A stretch of 64,000 nucleotides of DNA from Euglena gracilis (taxonomy: Eukaryota > Euglenida > Euglenophyceae > Euglenales). Position numbers and translations under genes: made by a program. The notes beneath the pieces are model-generated. The model saw nothing but the letters and a program-made list of their open reading frames with translations, was not told where the DNA came from and did no database searches. Below, piece by piece: positions 20,577 through 32,165 of this stretch; within the stretch, counting starts at the first letter, position 1; every line of letters starts with the position of its first letter. The stretch is from contig CP154954.1 in assembly GCA_039621445.1 (NCBI GenBank), positions 13,448,716 through 13,512,715 of the forward strand, read 5' to 3'.

Positions 20577-20850
20577 TAGTCGGGTGCCGACCCCACCCTG
20601 GGGGGGGGTGCCTGCCTGGGCAGGCACCCCAAGGCACTCCAAATCCGACCCCCCCCGGGGGGGGGGGTAGGGCACACGGCCGAAAGTGCCCTAGCACAGA
20701 CCCGGCGCCGAAGTTGCCGGGGAGCCGAAAATGGCCTATTTTCAAAGGAATGTGCCTGGGCACGGGCCGAATTCCAACCCCCCCCCCCCATGGGCAGGCA
20801 CTCACAGGCACTCCGGACCCCTGCTCCCCCCCGGGGTTGGTAAAAGCAGC
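20577..20850. repeat. GGGTGCC/GGCACCC repeat family R5, copy 1
   Basis: Starts GTCGGGTGCCGACCCC and contains GCCTGCCTGGGCAGGCACCCC and CGGCGCCGAAGTTGCCGGGG. Ends near GGTTGGTAAAAGC. The order of words matches 31788-32020. Confidence 0.5.
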
Positions 20851-21015
20851 CTGGTGACTACCGGGGAGGGAAAAACTCTGACCGGGAACAATTGCCGACG
20901 GGAAAAATTCTGCCGGGAAAAGTATTGGACGAATCCTTAAAATGCCGGGAAAAATCCTGAACGCTCGCTTAAACCAGGTGGGAAAAAATATTGGACAGCT
21001 GAAAAAAAACCGCAG

Positions 21016-21192
21016 AGGTTTTGCGCCAACCAGCAGTTGAACGAGAAAGCATGGCTGCACCTGGTGAAACCAAACAGAAAGCTTACATTCCGCTGGGGTG
21101 ATAAGACTGCCGTGTTGACAGACGCAAAGCGGTTTCTGGCACACAACTTATGCACAGGGTCTCTTTGGGGTGGAGTGCACGCTGTGGGCTAA
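21016..21192 (+). CDS. Possible exon without start codon, unknown
   Basis: Directly after a CCGCAG acceptor (21010-21015) the frame reads RFCANQQLNEKAWLHLVKPN, then RKLTFRWGDKTAVLTDAKRF and LAHNL, to TAA at 21190. Composition is balanced and unlike the surrounding repeats. A GT donor (CAGG|GTCTCT) lies at about 21159. It has no internal ATG. I do not recognise the family. Confidence 0.35.
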   Translation, partial: RFCANQQLNEKAWLHLVKPNRKLTFRWGDKTAVLTDAKRFLAHNLCTGSLWGGVHAVG

Positions 21193-23160
21193 CGCGCGCT
21201 TCAAAAGGGTTTGGGGCGGTTGGGAAGGACAGCTTCCTGGCAGGGTTGTTTTTTTTCTGTCCCTTGGGTTTTGATTGCAAGCAGACATAAAAAAAATGAA
21301 ATTTACAAAATAATTTTGAAGAGCAGAGGCAGGAGGTACAACAACGATTCCTGAGAGGAAGAAGAATTCCTGCTGCAAATCGGCGCGCAGCGCCGAAGAT
21401 TTTTTTGGGGGGTCATTCACTGGAGGAAATTGGTCTTTCCTTAAATCTGCCAGGAAAAATCCTGGACGGATCCTTAAAAAGGCGGGAAAAATCCTGGACA
21501 AAATTTCGTCCAGAATTTTTCCCACAACATTTTTTCCCGTACAAGTTTTTTCCCCCTCCGGTAAGTGAATCTATGGTGAGGAGGTCACGAGCCCCAATTC
21601 TCCCTTTTTTTGCGCAAGCACGCTGAATGCAGTGCCACTTCATTTCGCCTTATTCCCCTCCCCCCGTGCACCCCTCCCCCCACCATATCCAGGGATGCAG
21701 GAGCTAACCCTGCGGGACTCAACAGCTGTTCATTCAAGGGGCTCTGGGCAGTCCACAGTCTCTGCGTGGTGGGGGATTTGTGTGCGGATCGCTTTCCTCC
21801 CTCAGATGGAGGCTTTCCAAACAGTCATCGGAACACGAAAATCGAAACATCTGTGCATATTTTCAGATTTCATGTCCAAAGCCTTTTTTATACCCTGCCT
21901 TTCCAGCATTTGGGGAGTTTCACACCAGAAATGTTCCATTTTTTTTCTGTTCATTTTTTCTTGATTTGTCAAAACACACCACCTGAAAACATATTTGTAT
22001 GGCATTTTTGAACCTTTTTTCCAAGCATTTTCATGGAAGACACCACAGTTTTTTCCTCCACTTTGTAATTTCTTCCCCTTTGGAGGGGTCTGGAAGCCCC
22101 CCCCCCCCCACACAAAGGCTGTACAGGAAGGTTTGGTGGGGGGGACGCCACCATGGCAACACCCAATAAAATTCCTTCGGCACTGAAGGCACCGAAGGAA
22201 GATTTCGACCTACAAATCGGTGCCCGCGGAAGTGCGGGAAGGGGTGGGGGCGGTCCACCCCACCCTCCACCCACAGGGTTTCGGGGATTCCCGTATGGTA
22301 CAGGTTCGAGATGAGCTGGCGAGGTCCCCGTTGAAACCCCGGGCCCCCAGACATCGAGCCCCCTGGCCGGCGCAGTGTAGGACCCCCCCGCCACCCGTGC
22401 CGCGCCTTGCTTCGCCCGAGAGCCCAGGGAGGCAGCACAGCCTTCTCCCAGCCTGGAGCCGGTTCGCAGTGAGCTTGGGTTCTGAGCCTTCATTAGATTT
22501 AGTGCAGAAGGTGCCCAGCCGGGCTCCCAAGGAAATGCTCAGGCATGTGATGCGACTGCGAACTGCAACAATGGTCCATCAAAACGGTTTCTCGTTGAAT
22601 GTCCGGTGGCATGGTCCACCTGCGATTAGCTCTTTCTCTCCTTTGTTTGTGGTATGGCTCACGAAGGGTATTCAGGAATTTGGAGTTCAACTCCTCCCTC
22701 AAATAGCCCTCGGTCTGCTTTCTGGGTGGTTGCTGAAAACACCAAGGTTTGTAATTTTGGGGGTCCAAAAAGTTTTTTGGGGGGAGTTTTGCTACCCCTC
22801 ATGTCCAACAACTACCTTTTGCTACCCCCCCCCCCTATGATTATCCCCCCCGCCCAGTCGAGGGACTTCTTTCGAAGGTTTGGCTGGTCCATGTATTTTT
22901 TTGACGTCTTATCTGACGACGGTCCCCCAGTCGGAGGACACCTTCTGGTGTCATAACCCTATGCCCAACGACCATCCCCCCGGCAGGACTGTTCGGGAAC
23001 CGTATGGGTGGTGAACGGGGGGGGGGGGTGGGGGTCTGACCCCCCCCACGTCTCCCACGTGTCGATTATTGGGTCAAAATTTCCTTTAGCCCCAAAGGAG
23101 AATTTTACTTGCCCGGTTTCATGGTGGGCGGGGGGGTCGACCCCCCACCTCCCAGATTGG
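21193..23160. other. Gene-poor repeat DNA
   Basis: Contains fragments of the R8 family (22115-22300, 23000-23160) with GTCGACC/CCACC stems, and R2-like words (GTCGGAGGACACC at 22930). 22310-22540 is free of homopolymers and open in several frames, but no family is visible. Confidence 0.35.
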
Positions 23161-24480
23161 GGTGACCCCAGACATTCATTTAGTGTGGTACACCAAGGTT
23201 GTCATTTTGTGGTTCACTGTGGACACCAAAATTTTTTTTGTGGTTCACGTGTGGACACCAAAAATTTTTTTGTGGTTCACCTGTGGACACCAAAAAAATT
23301 TTTGTGGTTCACCTGTGGACACCAAAAAAATATTTGTGGTTCACATGTGGACACCAAACATTTGGGTCAAAAAATCTATTTTCCCAAAATTTCTCGAAAA
23401 TGGTGGGGAGTCAAAGGAAAGGTCCGGAGACCTGAATTGAAGTCTTTTGAAGCCCCCTCTAAGGGTATTTGATTTCCTGCAACTCACCGCCCAGCCCGAG
23501 TTACGGCCATTTTTCAGCCAATCTAGGCCATTTTGACAGTTTTGGCCTGTTTTGAATTAGCAGTTTTTGGATGGAAAAGGTCGAAAAATCCAAAAAAAAA
23601 TCGAAAAAAAATTGCCCGAAACGATGTTTCCCGGAGCCGGAATAACTGTTTTTGAGCCGAAAATGAGCGTTTTTTCGCCCCCCCCCCCCCTGGTTTTGGC
23701 CCGGAACCCCCCGCCCCCCCCCCCCGGGTTTGGCCCGGAACCCATGCATTTGGGTGCAAATTTTTATATTGAGCCTCAAGAGGGTCCTAAAATACACACC
23801 CGGCGCTTTGCCTCCGCAGAGGAGGAGGGTTGGGGGACCCCCCTTCCAAAACCGGGGGGGGGGTTGGGGGACCAGGTTTGAATAGTGTTGAGCTCTTTAT
23901 GGGACTTGCACGTAATGGATTTCCGAAAAGACTCGCATTGCAAATTTCCATTAATTTGCAAATTACACACCTGCAATTTACGGTTACTTACAGTAATTTT
24001 TGAAAGGTTAAGAGGTCAGCGACCCCCTCCCATGCCCCCCCACACCCCTTTGCTTCGATTTTTTCGACTTTTTCGACCCGGAAACTGAGAAGATTCGGTG
24101 ACCAAAAACTTGAGGTTGGAGGGGGGGTCCCCCACCCCCCCTCCTCCGAGATTCCCATCAAGCCTGGGGGTGTGATTCGCTGCCACACTTTACGGATTGA
24201 GCCGGAGCCAAGGTGACAATTTGGTTGAGGTCTCTCAAGATCAATCCGCTTTTAGTTGTAAAACTTAATTTTTTTCCGATACTCAATCAAGATTTGTGGG
24301 CAACAAAAGTTTTTGTGGACACCAAAAATTTTTTTGTGTTTCACCTGTGGACACCAAAAAAAAAAATTGTGGTTCACATGTGGGCACCAAAAAAAAATTG
24401 TGGTTCACATGTGGACACCAAAAAAAATTTTGTGGTTCACACGTCTTTTGTGAACCACACTAAATGAATGTCTGGTGACC
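23161..24480. mobile_element. TIR element R6 (about 1.3 kb) with internal tandem repeats
   Basis: Left CCAGACATTCATTTAGTGTG (from 23168) has its reverse complement at 24453-24472. Just inside each end is an array of ~32-b units built on GTGGTTCACNTGTGGACACC (23207-23365 and 24330-24445). The two arrays run in the same direction. The middle carries an inserted piece of R1. No transposase frame is seen. Confidence 0.7.
23390..23900. mobile_element. R1 fragment (copy III) nested in R6
   Basis: Contains GGAAAGGTCCGGAGACCTGA, GAGCCGAAAATGAGCGTTTT and, at 23872-23900, the reverse complement of the R1 right end (GAATAGTGTTGAGCTCTTTA). Truncated relative to copies I and II. Confidence 0.5.
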
Positions 24481-24649
24481 CCCCCCCCACAGGCCTTCCT
24501 GTGCAGCCCTAACCCCGGTCGGGGGGGGGGGGACTTTGGCTGGAAAAGTCTTCCTGTGGGCCGAAAACAGGTCTGATGTGCAAGGTTTTTCAAATGAACA
24601 AATAATTATCGCAAAAAACCCAGTTATGATGCCAAAAAAGTGGATATAA

Positions 24650-24765
24650 ATCTGATCCAAAAAAATATATAAAGTATATAATAAAAATATAAAATAATAA
24701 TAATAATAATAATTAAAAAAATAATAAAAATATAAAGTGGATATAAATCCAAAAAATATCGGAAA
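24650..24765. repeat. AT-rich (ATAATA)n stretch
   Basis: Imperfect TAA/ATA trinucleotide and AAAATATA words. No gene. Confidence 0.8.
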
Positions 24766-25091
24766 AAGATATATTTCATATTTAGGCATTTCCACAGTCA
24801 CAAGGGTGTTGCTTTTTGGGAAAGCTTATCTTTTTTCTGTGGTTTGCAGAGGGAGTGCTGGAAGGCGTTACAAACATTGATTATGCCCATGGATCAACTC
24901 AACTCAACTCAACCCTGCGGTTGCGGCGAAGGCCGGGATGGAAAGAAAATTCAAGGGTTTTTGGCTGATTTTGGGTGGGTGGATGGGTGGGTGTGACCTG
25001 GGGGGGCTGTTGGCCTGGGGAAACGCTGCCACGAGGGGGGGAACTCAGTGAGTATGTGGTGGTGCCTTGCCTGGGGGGTTGGCTGGGGGGT

Positions 25092-25675
25092 TACCGTAAG
25101 GAGGTTCAAGCTCAAACCTCCTCCAACGTTTTTAATTCCCCCCCTCGAACATGCCTCGAACGTGCCTCGAACGCATTCAAAGAAGCTATCAAGCCTCCTT
25201 GAACGTGCTTGGAACGCGTTCGAGAAGGCTCCACCTACGTACATGCACAGAGGTGTCTTCAGGCTCTTTGTGAAAAGTTGCCTACACGGAGGCCTTGCAC
25301 AACAAATTGGAGATGCACGCACAGGATGTATGCAACTTAAAGGATATTGCTTTTTTGACCCTCCGAACAGTTGCGTACAAAACGACATGGGCACCAAACG
25401 GGAGTTGCACACACAGGCATATGCAACATAAGAGATTTTGTCATTTTGGAGTCCTCCCAATATTTGTTTACAAAAGAACATGGCAACAAAGCGAGTTTTC
25501 ATGCAAGTAATTAGTTGGAAATTTCTCTTCAGCCAAATCATGTTCGAGGCACGTTCAGGAGACCCTTGAGCCTCCTCGAGAGTGCCTCGAATGTGTTCGA
25601 GGATATTTTCGAGGAGGCTGAACTGTGCCTTGAACGCGTCTGAGGAGGCTCGAGAGCCTCCTCCTACCGTAACCC
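25092..25675. mobile_element. TIR element R7 with GAGGCTC/CGAACGC repeats
   Basis: Left GGTTACCGTAAGGAGGTT and right CCTCCTACCGTAACC are inverted about 580 b apart. Subterminal regions are full of CCTCGAACG and its complement. The interior contains two ATGCAACNTAAAGGATAT-like words. Confidence 0.5.
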
Positions 25676-26134
25676 TGTCGGTTGGCCAGCCCCATCCTGG
25701 TGGGGTGTTTCCCCCCCCCCCTTCGGGCAAAATCTTCTTCCAAGAGGAAAAATCTTAAAAGCATTTTTTTCTTGCAATTTTCAATGGTGGGCGGACCCGG
25801 GTAGGCGTCCTCCCCTCCTCCATCAATGCCTTCACGCACACCAAATTTTCACCTGAAGGTGGAGGTGCATTGTGGTGTGGAGCCCAAGGCACCTGAAGGT
25901 GGAGGTGCATTGTGGTGTGGAGCCCAAGGCACAAAATTGCATGGGCGTTGGACCCAGAAGGTTTTTTTGAAGTTTGGTGACCTAGGGCAGGGAGGGGGGG
26001 GGGTGGATGGGTTTGGGCCGAGCACCCCCCCCCCCGGGAGCAGGGATGGATGGGAAGCCCTTCGGTATTGAGGTAGGTGGTAGGGGGGGGGTCCCGACCA
26101 CCCCCCCCCCTGGGGGGGTAAGGTGGTAGGGGGG

Positions 26135-27950
26135 TCGCTGAGCTCTTATGCCTTTATGGGTAAGAGCGAAGCTTACCACCGGCGAAACCCCCCCTTGACC
26201 CCCCCTCCCCCCGCCCCCCCCCCCCCCCGGGTCGGGGCCACCTCGGGAACGGACGGATTATCACCATGATCCCGGCCCGGTTCCCGGAATTTTTTTTCAG
26301 TCGCGAGCGACTGGATTTCTAGTTTCCGAATCACCCGGGTTTGACCCCCAACTCCCCGCCAGGCCCGAGTTATTCACGCGCGAAGGGGTCCAAACTGGGT
26401 AGGATTTACCCGCCCCCCCCCTGGATAAGCCCCCCCCCCCTTGGACTCTGCCATTTCAGCCAAAAAAATGTTAATTTTCAAATATCTCCAAAATGAAGTC
26501 AAGTCAAAGGAAATGTCCGGAGACCTAATTTGAAGCCCTTGGAACGCCCCATCTGCTGGTATTTCGATTTCCCCGCAACTCCCCGCCTGGCCCGAGATAT
26601 GCCCGTTTTCGGCCAACGGGCAATTTTGTACACTTTTCCCACTGTCCGACTTGGCCGTTTTCGGCCAAAATTTGGCCAAAAATCAATATTTTCAAAATTT
26701 CTCCAAAATGAAGCAAAATCAAAGGGAATGTCCGGAGACCTAATTTGAAGCCCTTGGAACACTCCATCTACCAGTATTTTGATTTCCCCGCAACTGTTTG
26801 CGTAGCCCGAGATACGGCCGTTTTTCGGTCGATTTTGGCCATTTTGTACACTTTTTCCACTGGTGGACTTAGCCGTTTTCGGCCAAAAAAAGGCGAAAAA
26901 CATCGAAAAATTTTTTTCCCCAAAACCATGCTTCTTGGCCTCATGATGACCCATGATGCGCATCATGACCCATGATGGCCATCATGACCAATGATGCTCA
27001 TGATGACCCATGATGCCCATCATGACCCATGATGGCCATCATGACCCATGATGGCCATCATGACCCATGATGCCGATCATTACCCATGATGCGCATGATG
27101 ACCCATGATGCCCATCATGACCTATGATGGCCATCATGACCCATGATGGCCATCATGACCCATGATGCCCATCATGACCCATGATGCTCATGATGACCCA
27201 TGATGCCCATCATGACCCATGATGGCCATCATGACCAATGATGCTCATGATGACCCATGATGCCCGTCATGACCAATGATGCTCATGATGACCCATGATG
27301 CCCATCATGACCCATGATGGCCAGCATGACCCATGATGGCCAGCATGACCCATGATGGCCAGCATGACCCATGATGGCCATCATGACCCATGATGCGCAT
27401 GATGACCCATGATGCCCATCATGACCCATGATGGCCAGCATGACCCATGATGGCCAGCATGACCCATGATGCTGCCATCATGACCCATGATGGCCATCAT
27501 GACTATTGATGGGCATCATGACCCATGATGGCCATCATGACCAATGATGGGTCAAAAAAGTCGAAAAAATCGAAATTTTTTTTTGCTCGAAACGATGTTT
27601 TTGGGCCTCCCGAACCCAGAAAAACTGTTTTTGGGCCGAAAATGAGCGTTTTTCGACCGGCCAGCGCCCCATTTTGGGCTGTCAACCCACTCACTTCCGG
27701 TCATTTTTGTCAAAAAAGTCGAAACAATCGGAAAATTTTTTTTCGCTCAAAGCGCTGTTTTTGGGCTATCCAGACCCGGAAAAGGTGTATTTTGAGCCAA
27801 AAATGAGTGTTTCTTCACCCCCCGGCGCCCTGTTTCGGGCACAAATTTCAGTCAACAGAGCTCCATGGAGTGCGCCGGTTTATATGGGAGTGTCAATGAA
27901 GGGGTGGGGGCGCTCTTATTAAGAGCTCAGCACTATTCAAAACCTGGTCC
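26135..27950. mobile_element. TIR element R1, copy II, expanded by a minisatellite
   Basis: Left GCTGAGCTCTTATGCC and right TTAAGAGCTCAGCACTATTC are the same inverted ends as copy I. The shared words GATTATCACCATGATCCCGG, GACTGGATTTCTAG and GAGCTCCATGGAGTG lie in the same order. It is twice the length of copy I because of the minisatellite at 26937-27549 and a partial internal duplication around 26640-26790. Confidence 0.65.
26937..27549. repeat. 20-b minisatellite CATCATGACCCATGATGGCC
   Basis: About 30 units, most carrying the palindrome TGATGGCCATCA or variants (GCCC, GCGC, GCTC in place of GGCC). Units vary in a way that allows higher-order grouping. There are no spacers, so this is not CRISPR. 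Confidence 0.95.
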
Positions 27951-28846
27951 CGACAACCCCCCCCCCCTAGATGTTGGGAGGGGGGGTCCGGACCCCCCCA
28001 CCCCCCTCCGTGTCGGGAGGGGGGGTCCGACCCATCCCCCCCCCCCCCCGGAGGGGGTTCGGGCTGAGTGGATTACACCCCCCCCATTTAAGTGCACAGG
28101 GTGCGCACATCATTGGACCCAAGTTTCGGACCAGGGGTGTGACACTTATTTGGGTACTACACGGAAGCAGTTGATTTAAAATGTATTTTTTTTTGGGTGG
28201 TGCGCACTTTTTTGGATTCCACTTTCGGACCCTCGGGGGTGTGACACTTATCTACTTATCTGGGCATCACACATTTTGGGACCGCACACTGGGCACTGGT
28301 ACCGCACACTCAAATGGGGGGTTTTACCCCGCCAAAGACAGGGTTTCCCTCAGTTTTCGGCGCTTTGTGCCAAATTTTTTTTGACACCGTTGACAATTCT
28401 GCTGCACGCAAGAATTTGTCAACAGAACAAACCCGTCTTGTTCTCCTGTACCGAGAACACAGTGCATTGCACAGTGGTGCAATGGTCCACTACTCCAACA
28501 GATTTAACCACACCATCGAATATGTGTAATTTGAGTTGGACCGCCTCATTTTTATTTATTTTCTGGGATTCGGATTGTTACTTCAATTTTGTTCTACGTT
28601 CTGTTTCTGGATAAATTCTCTCTCTGAATTTTTGTTTTTCGAAGTCATGAGTGTGTAACATTGACCCCAGAATGGGTCCCAGATTTTGGCCCCCATTTTG
28701 CCCAAGTATTGTGAGACAGCTGCAAAGGAACGGGTAAGCCAGAGGAGTGCGTGCCAGTTTCATAACCATGGGTGAATTTGCTGCCGTCGGAATATTATTG
28801 TGTGTTCATAGCGGATATATATTCATGTGTAGTTTCCATCAAGGTA
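27951..28846. other. No gene seen
   Basis: GC-rich repeat fragments (GGAGGGGGGGTCCGACCC words) to 28090, then mixed DNA with TGCGCACATCATTGG-like and TGACACTTATNTGGG words repeated at 28138 and 28243, and the hairpin word TTTTCGGCGCTTTGTGCC at 28356. Confidence 0.4.
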
Positions 28847-28925
28847 AACCCCCCAAATATAAAGCCACCCGGCTTTATATAGGACGATATTTCAATTGGG
28901 GGGGGGCTTTATATTTGGGGGAGAT
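28847..28925. repeat. Palindrome family B
   Basis: CCCCCCAAATATAAAGCC, a short spacer, GGCTTTATATAGGACGATA, then GGGGGGGCTTTATATTTGGG. A third arm, GGGGGGGCTTTATATTTAGG, lies at 29125. Same design as families A and C. Confidence 0.6.
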
Positions 28926-28962
28926 CAAACGTTTTCGGGTGGCCTCTATGACCTCTGGGCTT

Positions 28963-29547
28963 TCAATTGTAAACACCAATTTTATGCCAAATTTGTTGTG
29001 TACCTCTTGTTTTTCTTTGCAGAAACGTGAAATTCTTATCCAAAATGGAGCATCTCCGGTGAAGAAAAAAAATTACATCCCCCCAAAATTTTTCTATTTT
29101 TTCTTGAATGGCTCCACTCCACGTCAGGGGGGGCTTTATATTTAGGTACCAACCCAGGAAACCTTCCACTTGGGGAGGAGGCATTTCTTGATTTTCTTTT
29201 TCCCCCAACCATCTTTTTTTTTTACCGGCAGAATAAGAGAGAATAAGAGAGTTTTTTGGGAGCGTCTCAGAAACATTTAACGCGAGGTTTCCACAAACTT
29301 GGGAGCTTTCGAAATCCAAACCTTCCATCTCCAAACTGGCCCCAACTCCAGCGGTTCCCCGCTCGGACTTGTTTCTCCCCCAAAGGCCGTCCAGTGGGGT
29401 TCTGTGCTCCTCCACTGCATGTGCACCCCCCCTAATCCCCCCCAATGAGGCATTTGGCCCAGACTTCTCCTTGAACAATTGTCGAGCTCCCACCTTCCCC
29501 AGCAACTGTCCCCCTCCAGCCAGTGTTTTTCCCCCGGCATTCGCCAC
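28963..29547 (-). CDS. Open frame, unknown (194 codons, weak)
   Basis: The first 110 codons are protein-like (GGKTLAGGGQLLGKVGARQL, then FKEKSGPNASLGG). The C-terminal third runs through family B repeat sequence, which argues against a single real protein. Neighbouring frames are also open. No family recognised. Confidence 0.2.
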   Translation of the reverse strand: MANAGGKTLAGGGQLLGKVGARQLFKEKSGPNASLGGIRGGAHAVEEHRTPLDGLWGRNKSERGTAGVGASLEMEGLDFESSQVCGNLALNVSETLPKNSLILSYSAGKKKRWLGEKENQEMPPPQVEGFLGWYLNIKPPLTWSGAIQEKIEKFWGDVIFFLHRRCSILDKNFTFLQRKTRGTQQIWHKIGVYN

Positions 29548-29702
29548 CTTGCTTCCGGCAAGGGGGGTTTACATTAATAGTGCTTTCTGAGATTTGACAG
29601 TTTCTCAGATACTGCAGGCTTGTTGTTTTCCAGCTGTTCATTTTTTTCTCCATCCCCCCCCCCCCCAAATTTTGACAGAATCAGCCAATTTTGGCAGTTT
29701 TG

Positions 29703-30131
29703 TTATTTATCCCCCTTGAGTTCTGCTGAAAAAAAAATTATACTCAGAATTTTTTTTGTTTGAACCAGATTTTTCCTTGAGACCACATTTTCCTCATTTT
29801 TTTTCTGCTTGTTTTTTGGGGGGGCAACCCACCAATAGTTTGGAATAGCATGTTCCCAAAACAACAAAATCATGTTTTGGCCCTTTTCATTGGAATGACA
29901 ACTCAAAACATCCATGCATGTTGCAAAATGAAAAGAATTGAGGGCTGATTTTTCCAATTCCTCTCCAGTTGAAATGAATGCATTCCCGATGCCATTTCCC
30001 GCAATATCCCACAATTTCCACAATTTTTCTGCAATTTTTTTGGCAATATTTTTGAGAACAAAAAAATGCCCCCTTTCCCACTGCAGGAAGGAGGCACATT
30101 TTTGGAGAATTTTTGAATCTTCCCTCTTCAA
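29703..30131 (-). CDS. Open frame, unknown (142 codons, weak)
   Basis: Lys/Phe-rich frame in AT-rich DNA (KIAEKLWKLWDIAGNGIGNA). Could be an exon or chance. No domain is recognised and no splice context is convincing. Confidence 0.2.
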   Translation of the reverse strand: MKREDSKILQKCASFLQWERGHFFVLKNIAKKIAEKLWKLWDIAGNGIGNAFISTGEELEKSALNSFHFATCMDVLSCHSNEKGQNMILLFWEHAIPNYWWVAPPKNKQKKNEENVVSRKNLVQTKKILSIIFFSAELKGDK

Positions 30132-30654
30132 TTTTTTTTATATTTTTCCGGGGTGGCTTCAATTTGAATGTTGCCCTGGTTCCGAGGGTTGCTCAAATTT
30201 GGGGGGGGGTTCAGATGTCCCAGTGTGGAGTAACCTGTCCCTTGGATGACTGGCTGAATTTCACGCTGGGAACTTCTCTTTGGACCATTTGGTCCAAATT
30301 TCAGTTTCCTTCTGGCCTGTCTTGTGAAGAACTTAAGCAACCCTTTGAGCAGTTTGGCTGAAATGGGTTGTTTAAACTTTTGGGGGGGGTATCTTCCCCC
30401 CCCCCCAGGAAACTGCCAACTGACAAGCCAGTGAGAACAACGATGCCAGAAATGATTTTTCTTCACGGCGTTGGCTAGTTGTTGCCGAGATTTTGCAATT
30501 TTGTTTTTGTTCTGGAGAGAATTCTGCCCGTCCGTTAAGGCAGGAAAGCGTTATAAGGCATTTTAAGGCAATTTGGCCAAAAAATTAAGGCGCTTTTAAA
30601 GGTATTTTAAGGTTTTTAAGGCGGCATAAAATTCCTGATGCCTGCTGGCCAACC

Positions 30655-30940
30655 CCTGAGGATGGTGACTAGTTTTTTTCAGAGTGACTGACTGGTTTTG
30701 GCCCGGACCTCCTCCCCTGGGGGGGGGGGGTCGGCAAAAAACCCGCAAAAGTGACCCACTGCCGAAGACGCTGTAAATTTTTTGCTTTTTTTCCACGTTT
30801 GTCGTCAAATTTCCATTGTATTCCAGAGTGGCCTACCTCCCCCCTGGGGGGTAGGGTAGTGACTGACTGTTTTTCTGGAAAGTGACTGACTGGTTTTTGA
30901 AATAGTGGAAGTGACGCCCCCCCCCCCCCCCGGGTCGGTA
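30655..30940. repeat. GTGACTGACTGG repeat family R4, copy 1
   Basis: Three GTGACTGACTG words around two G/C tracts, ending near GGGTCGGTAAAAC. A second copy is at 33290-33530. Confidence 0.45.
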
Positions 30941-31019
30941 AAACATCGTGTGGCCCCTTCCCCCTAGGTTGGTTGGTGCCATAGTCAGGCAGGGGGGGGG
31001 GGAATCAACCCTCAGGGGT

Positions 31020-31787
31020 CTTTGGGGTGTGTCACCGGGGGCCAGATAATGCCTTATCTAAGGGTATGTGCCTTGGCCGGACCAGCCAGGGCCTAAAAAA
31101 ACGACCAGGGGGGAGACAGGTGTATTTGTGTGGAAAGGCATCCCAGAGTCCAAGGCACCCCGGTGCCGACATATGCTGGGAACAGCTGCCGGTGGAGCGC
31201 CGTTCCTCATCAAATCCCGTCGTAACCTGTCACTGTGGTTGTTGTTTTGCCCCGACCTGCTCCCGCCTTCTTCGGAAGGGCATCGCTCATGGACTCGCTT
31301 CATGGATCAAGTGCACAGTGCATATACCTTCACCACAAGTGTCTCAATGGTAAAAAAAAAAAGCAATCGGCATCTCTTTCGCAATCTCGCTCGTTTCTTG
31401 TGTTCAAATGTCTGTGTCTGGGTTTTTGATGTCGTAAACCTTGCCTGAAAGAGACAAAAAACAGGGTCAGCTTCAAAACCCCCAGAGACGACAGACAATT
31501 TAATCACCCCCCTCGGTCTGAGCATCTCAAAGCGAACCCCTGGTCCAGTTTTTCGAGGTCATCTTTCTGGAAGTTTTCCGTACATTTTCTGTGCAGATGA
31601 GGAGCAGTTGGAATGCCAAAATTTCATTGTGGCTGGGAGGTATTGCAAAATTGGTGTACCAACTAGCAAACCCCCCCCCCCTCCCCCATTGACACGAGTG
31701 CAGGTACCATTTTTTTCCAGGGAGATATCACAATTGGGTGAATTTTTGGCTGTGCCCCACCCCCCACCCACTGGACCATGTGCTTAG
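31020..31787. other. No gene seen
   Basis: Mixed-composition DNA without long homopolymers from 31030 to 31450; several frames are open for 80-125 codons but none resembles a known protein. Confidence 0.4.
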
Positions 31788-32020
31788 TCGGGTGCCTACC
31801 CCATGGGGGGTGCTAGGGGCAGGCACCCTATAGCACCCCATCCGACCCCCCTCCCTGGGGGGAGGGTTTTGGGGAGGTGCCTGCCCATAGCAGGCACCCC
31901 CCTCCAACCCCGGCGCCAAAGGCGCCAGGGGCCTGGAAAAGGCCATTTTAAATGACAATTTTCTTGGTCCCCCGGACCCCCCCGGGGAGGCAGGCACCCC
32001 CCCCCCCCCGGTCGGTAAGC
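31788..32020. repeat. GGGTGCC/GGCACCC repeat family R5, copy 2
   Basis: Same order of words as 20577-20850: GTCGGGTGCCTACCCC, GCCTGCCCATAGCAGGCACC, CGGCGCCAAAGGCGCC, ending at GGTCGGTAAGCA. Confidence 0.5.
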
Positions 32021-32035
32021 ACAGGCGTGGTCTAC

Positions 32036-32165
32036 TCATGTCCTATTTTGAATACCAGCCGACCAAGGCCCATGCCCGACTGGCCGGCCTCAGGCAGGAG
32101 GAGGTGCGGCCCTTCCTATCCCTATACGTATTGCTCCACCCTCGATGTCCCGCCGTGCGGCCGCG
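32036..32165 (+). CDS. Possible isolated exon, unknown
   Basis: Directly after repeat R5 the frame reads MSYFEYQPTKAHARLAGLRQ, then EEVRPFLSLYVLLHPRCPAV. Composition is protein-like and the codons are GC-ending, as in the cyclase exons. A donor is not clear. No family recognised. Confidence 0.3.

Noticed and set aside
26937-27549. CRISPR-like array
   Set aside because: Units are contiguous, 20 b and imperfect, with no unique spacers and no cas genes, in a eukaryotic context.
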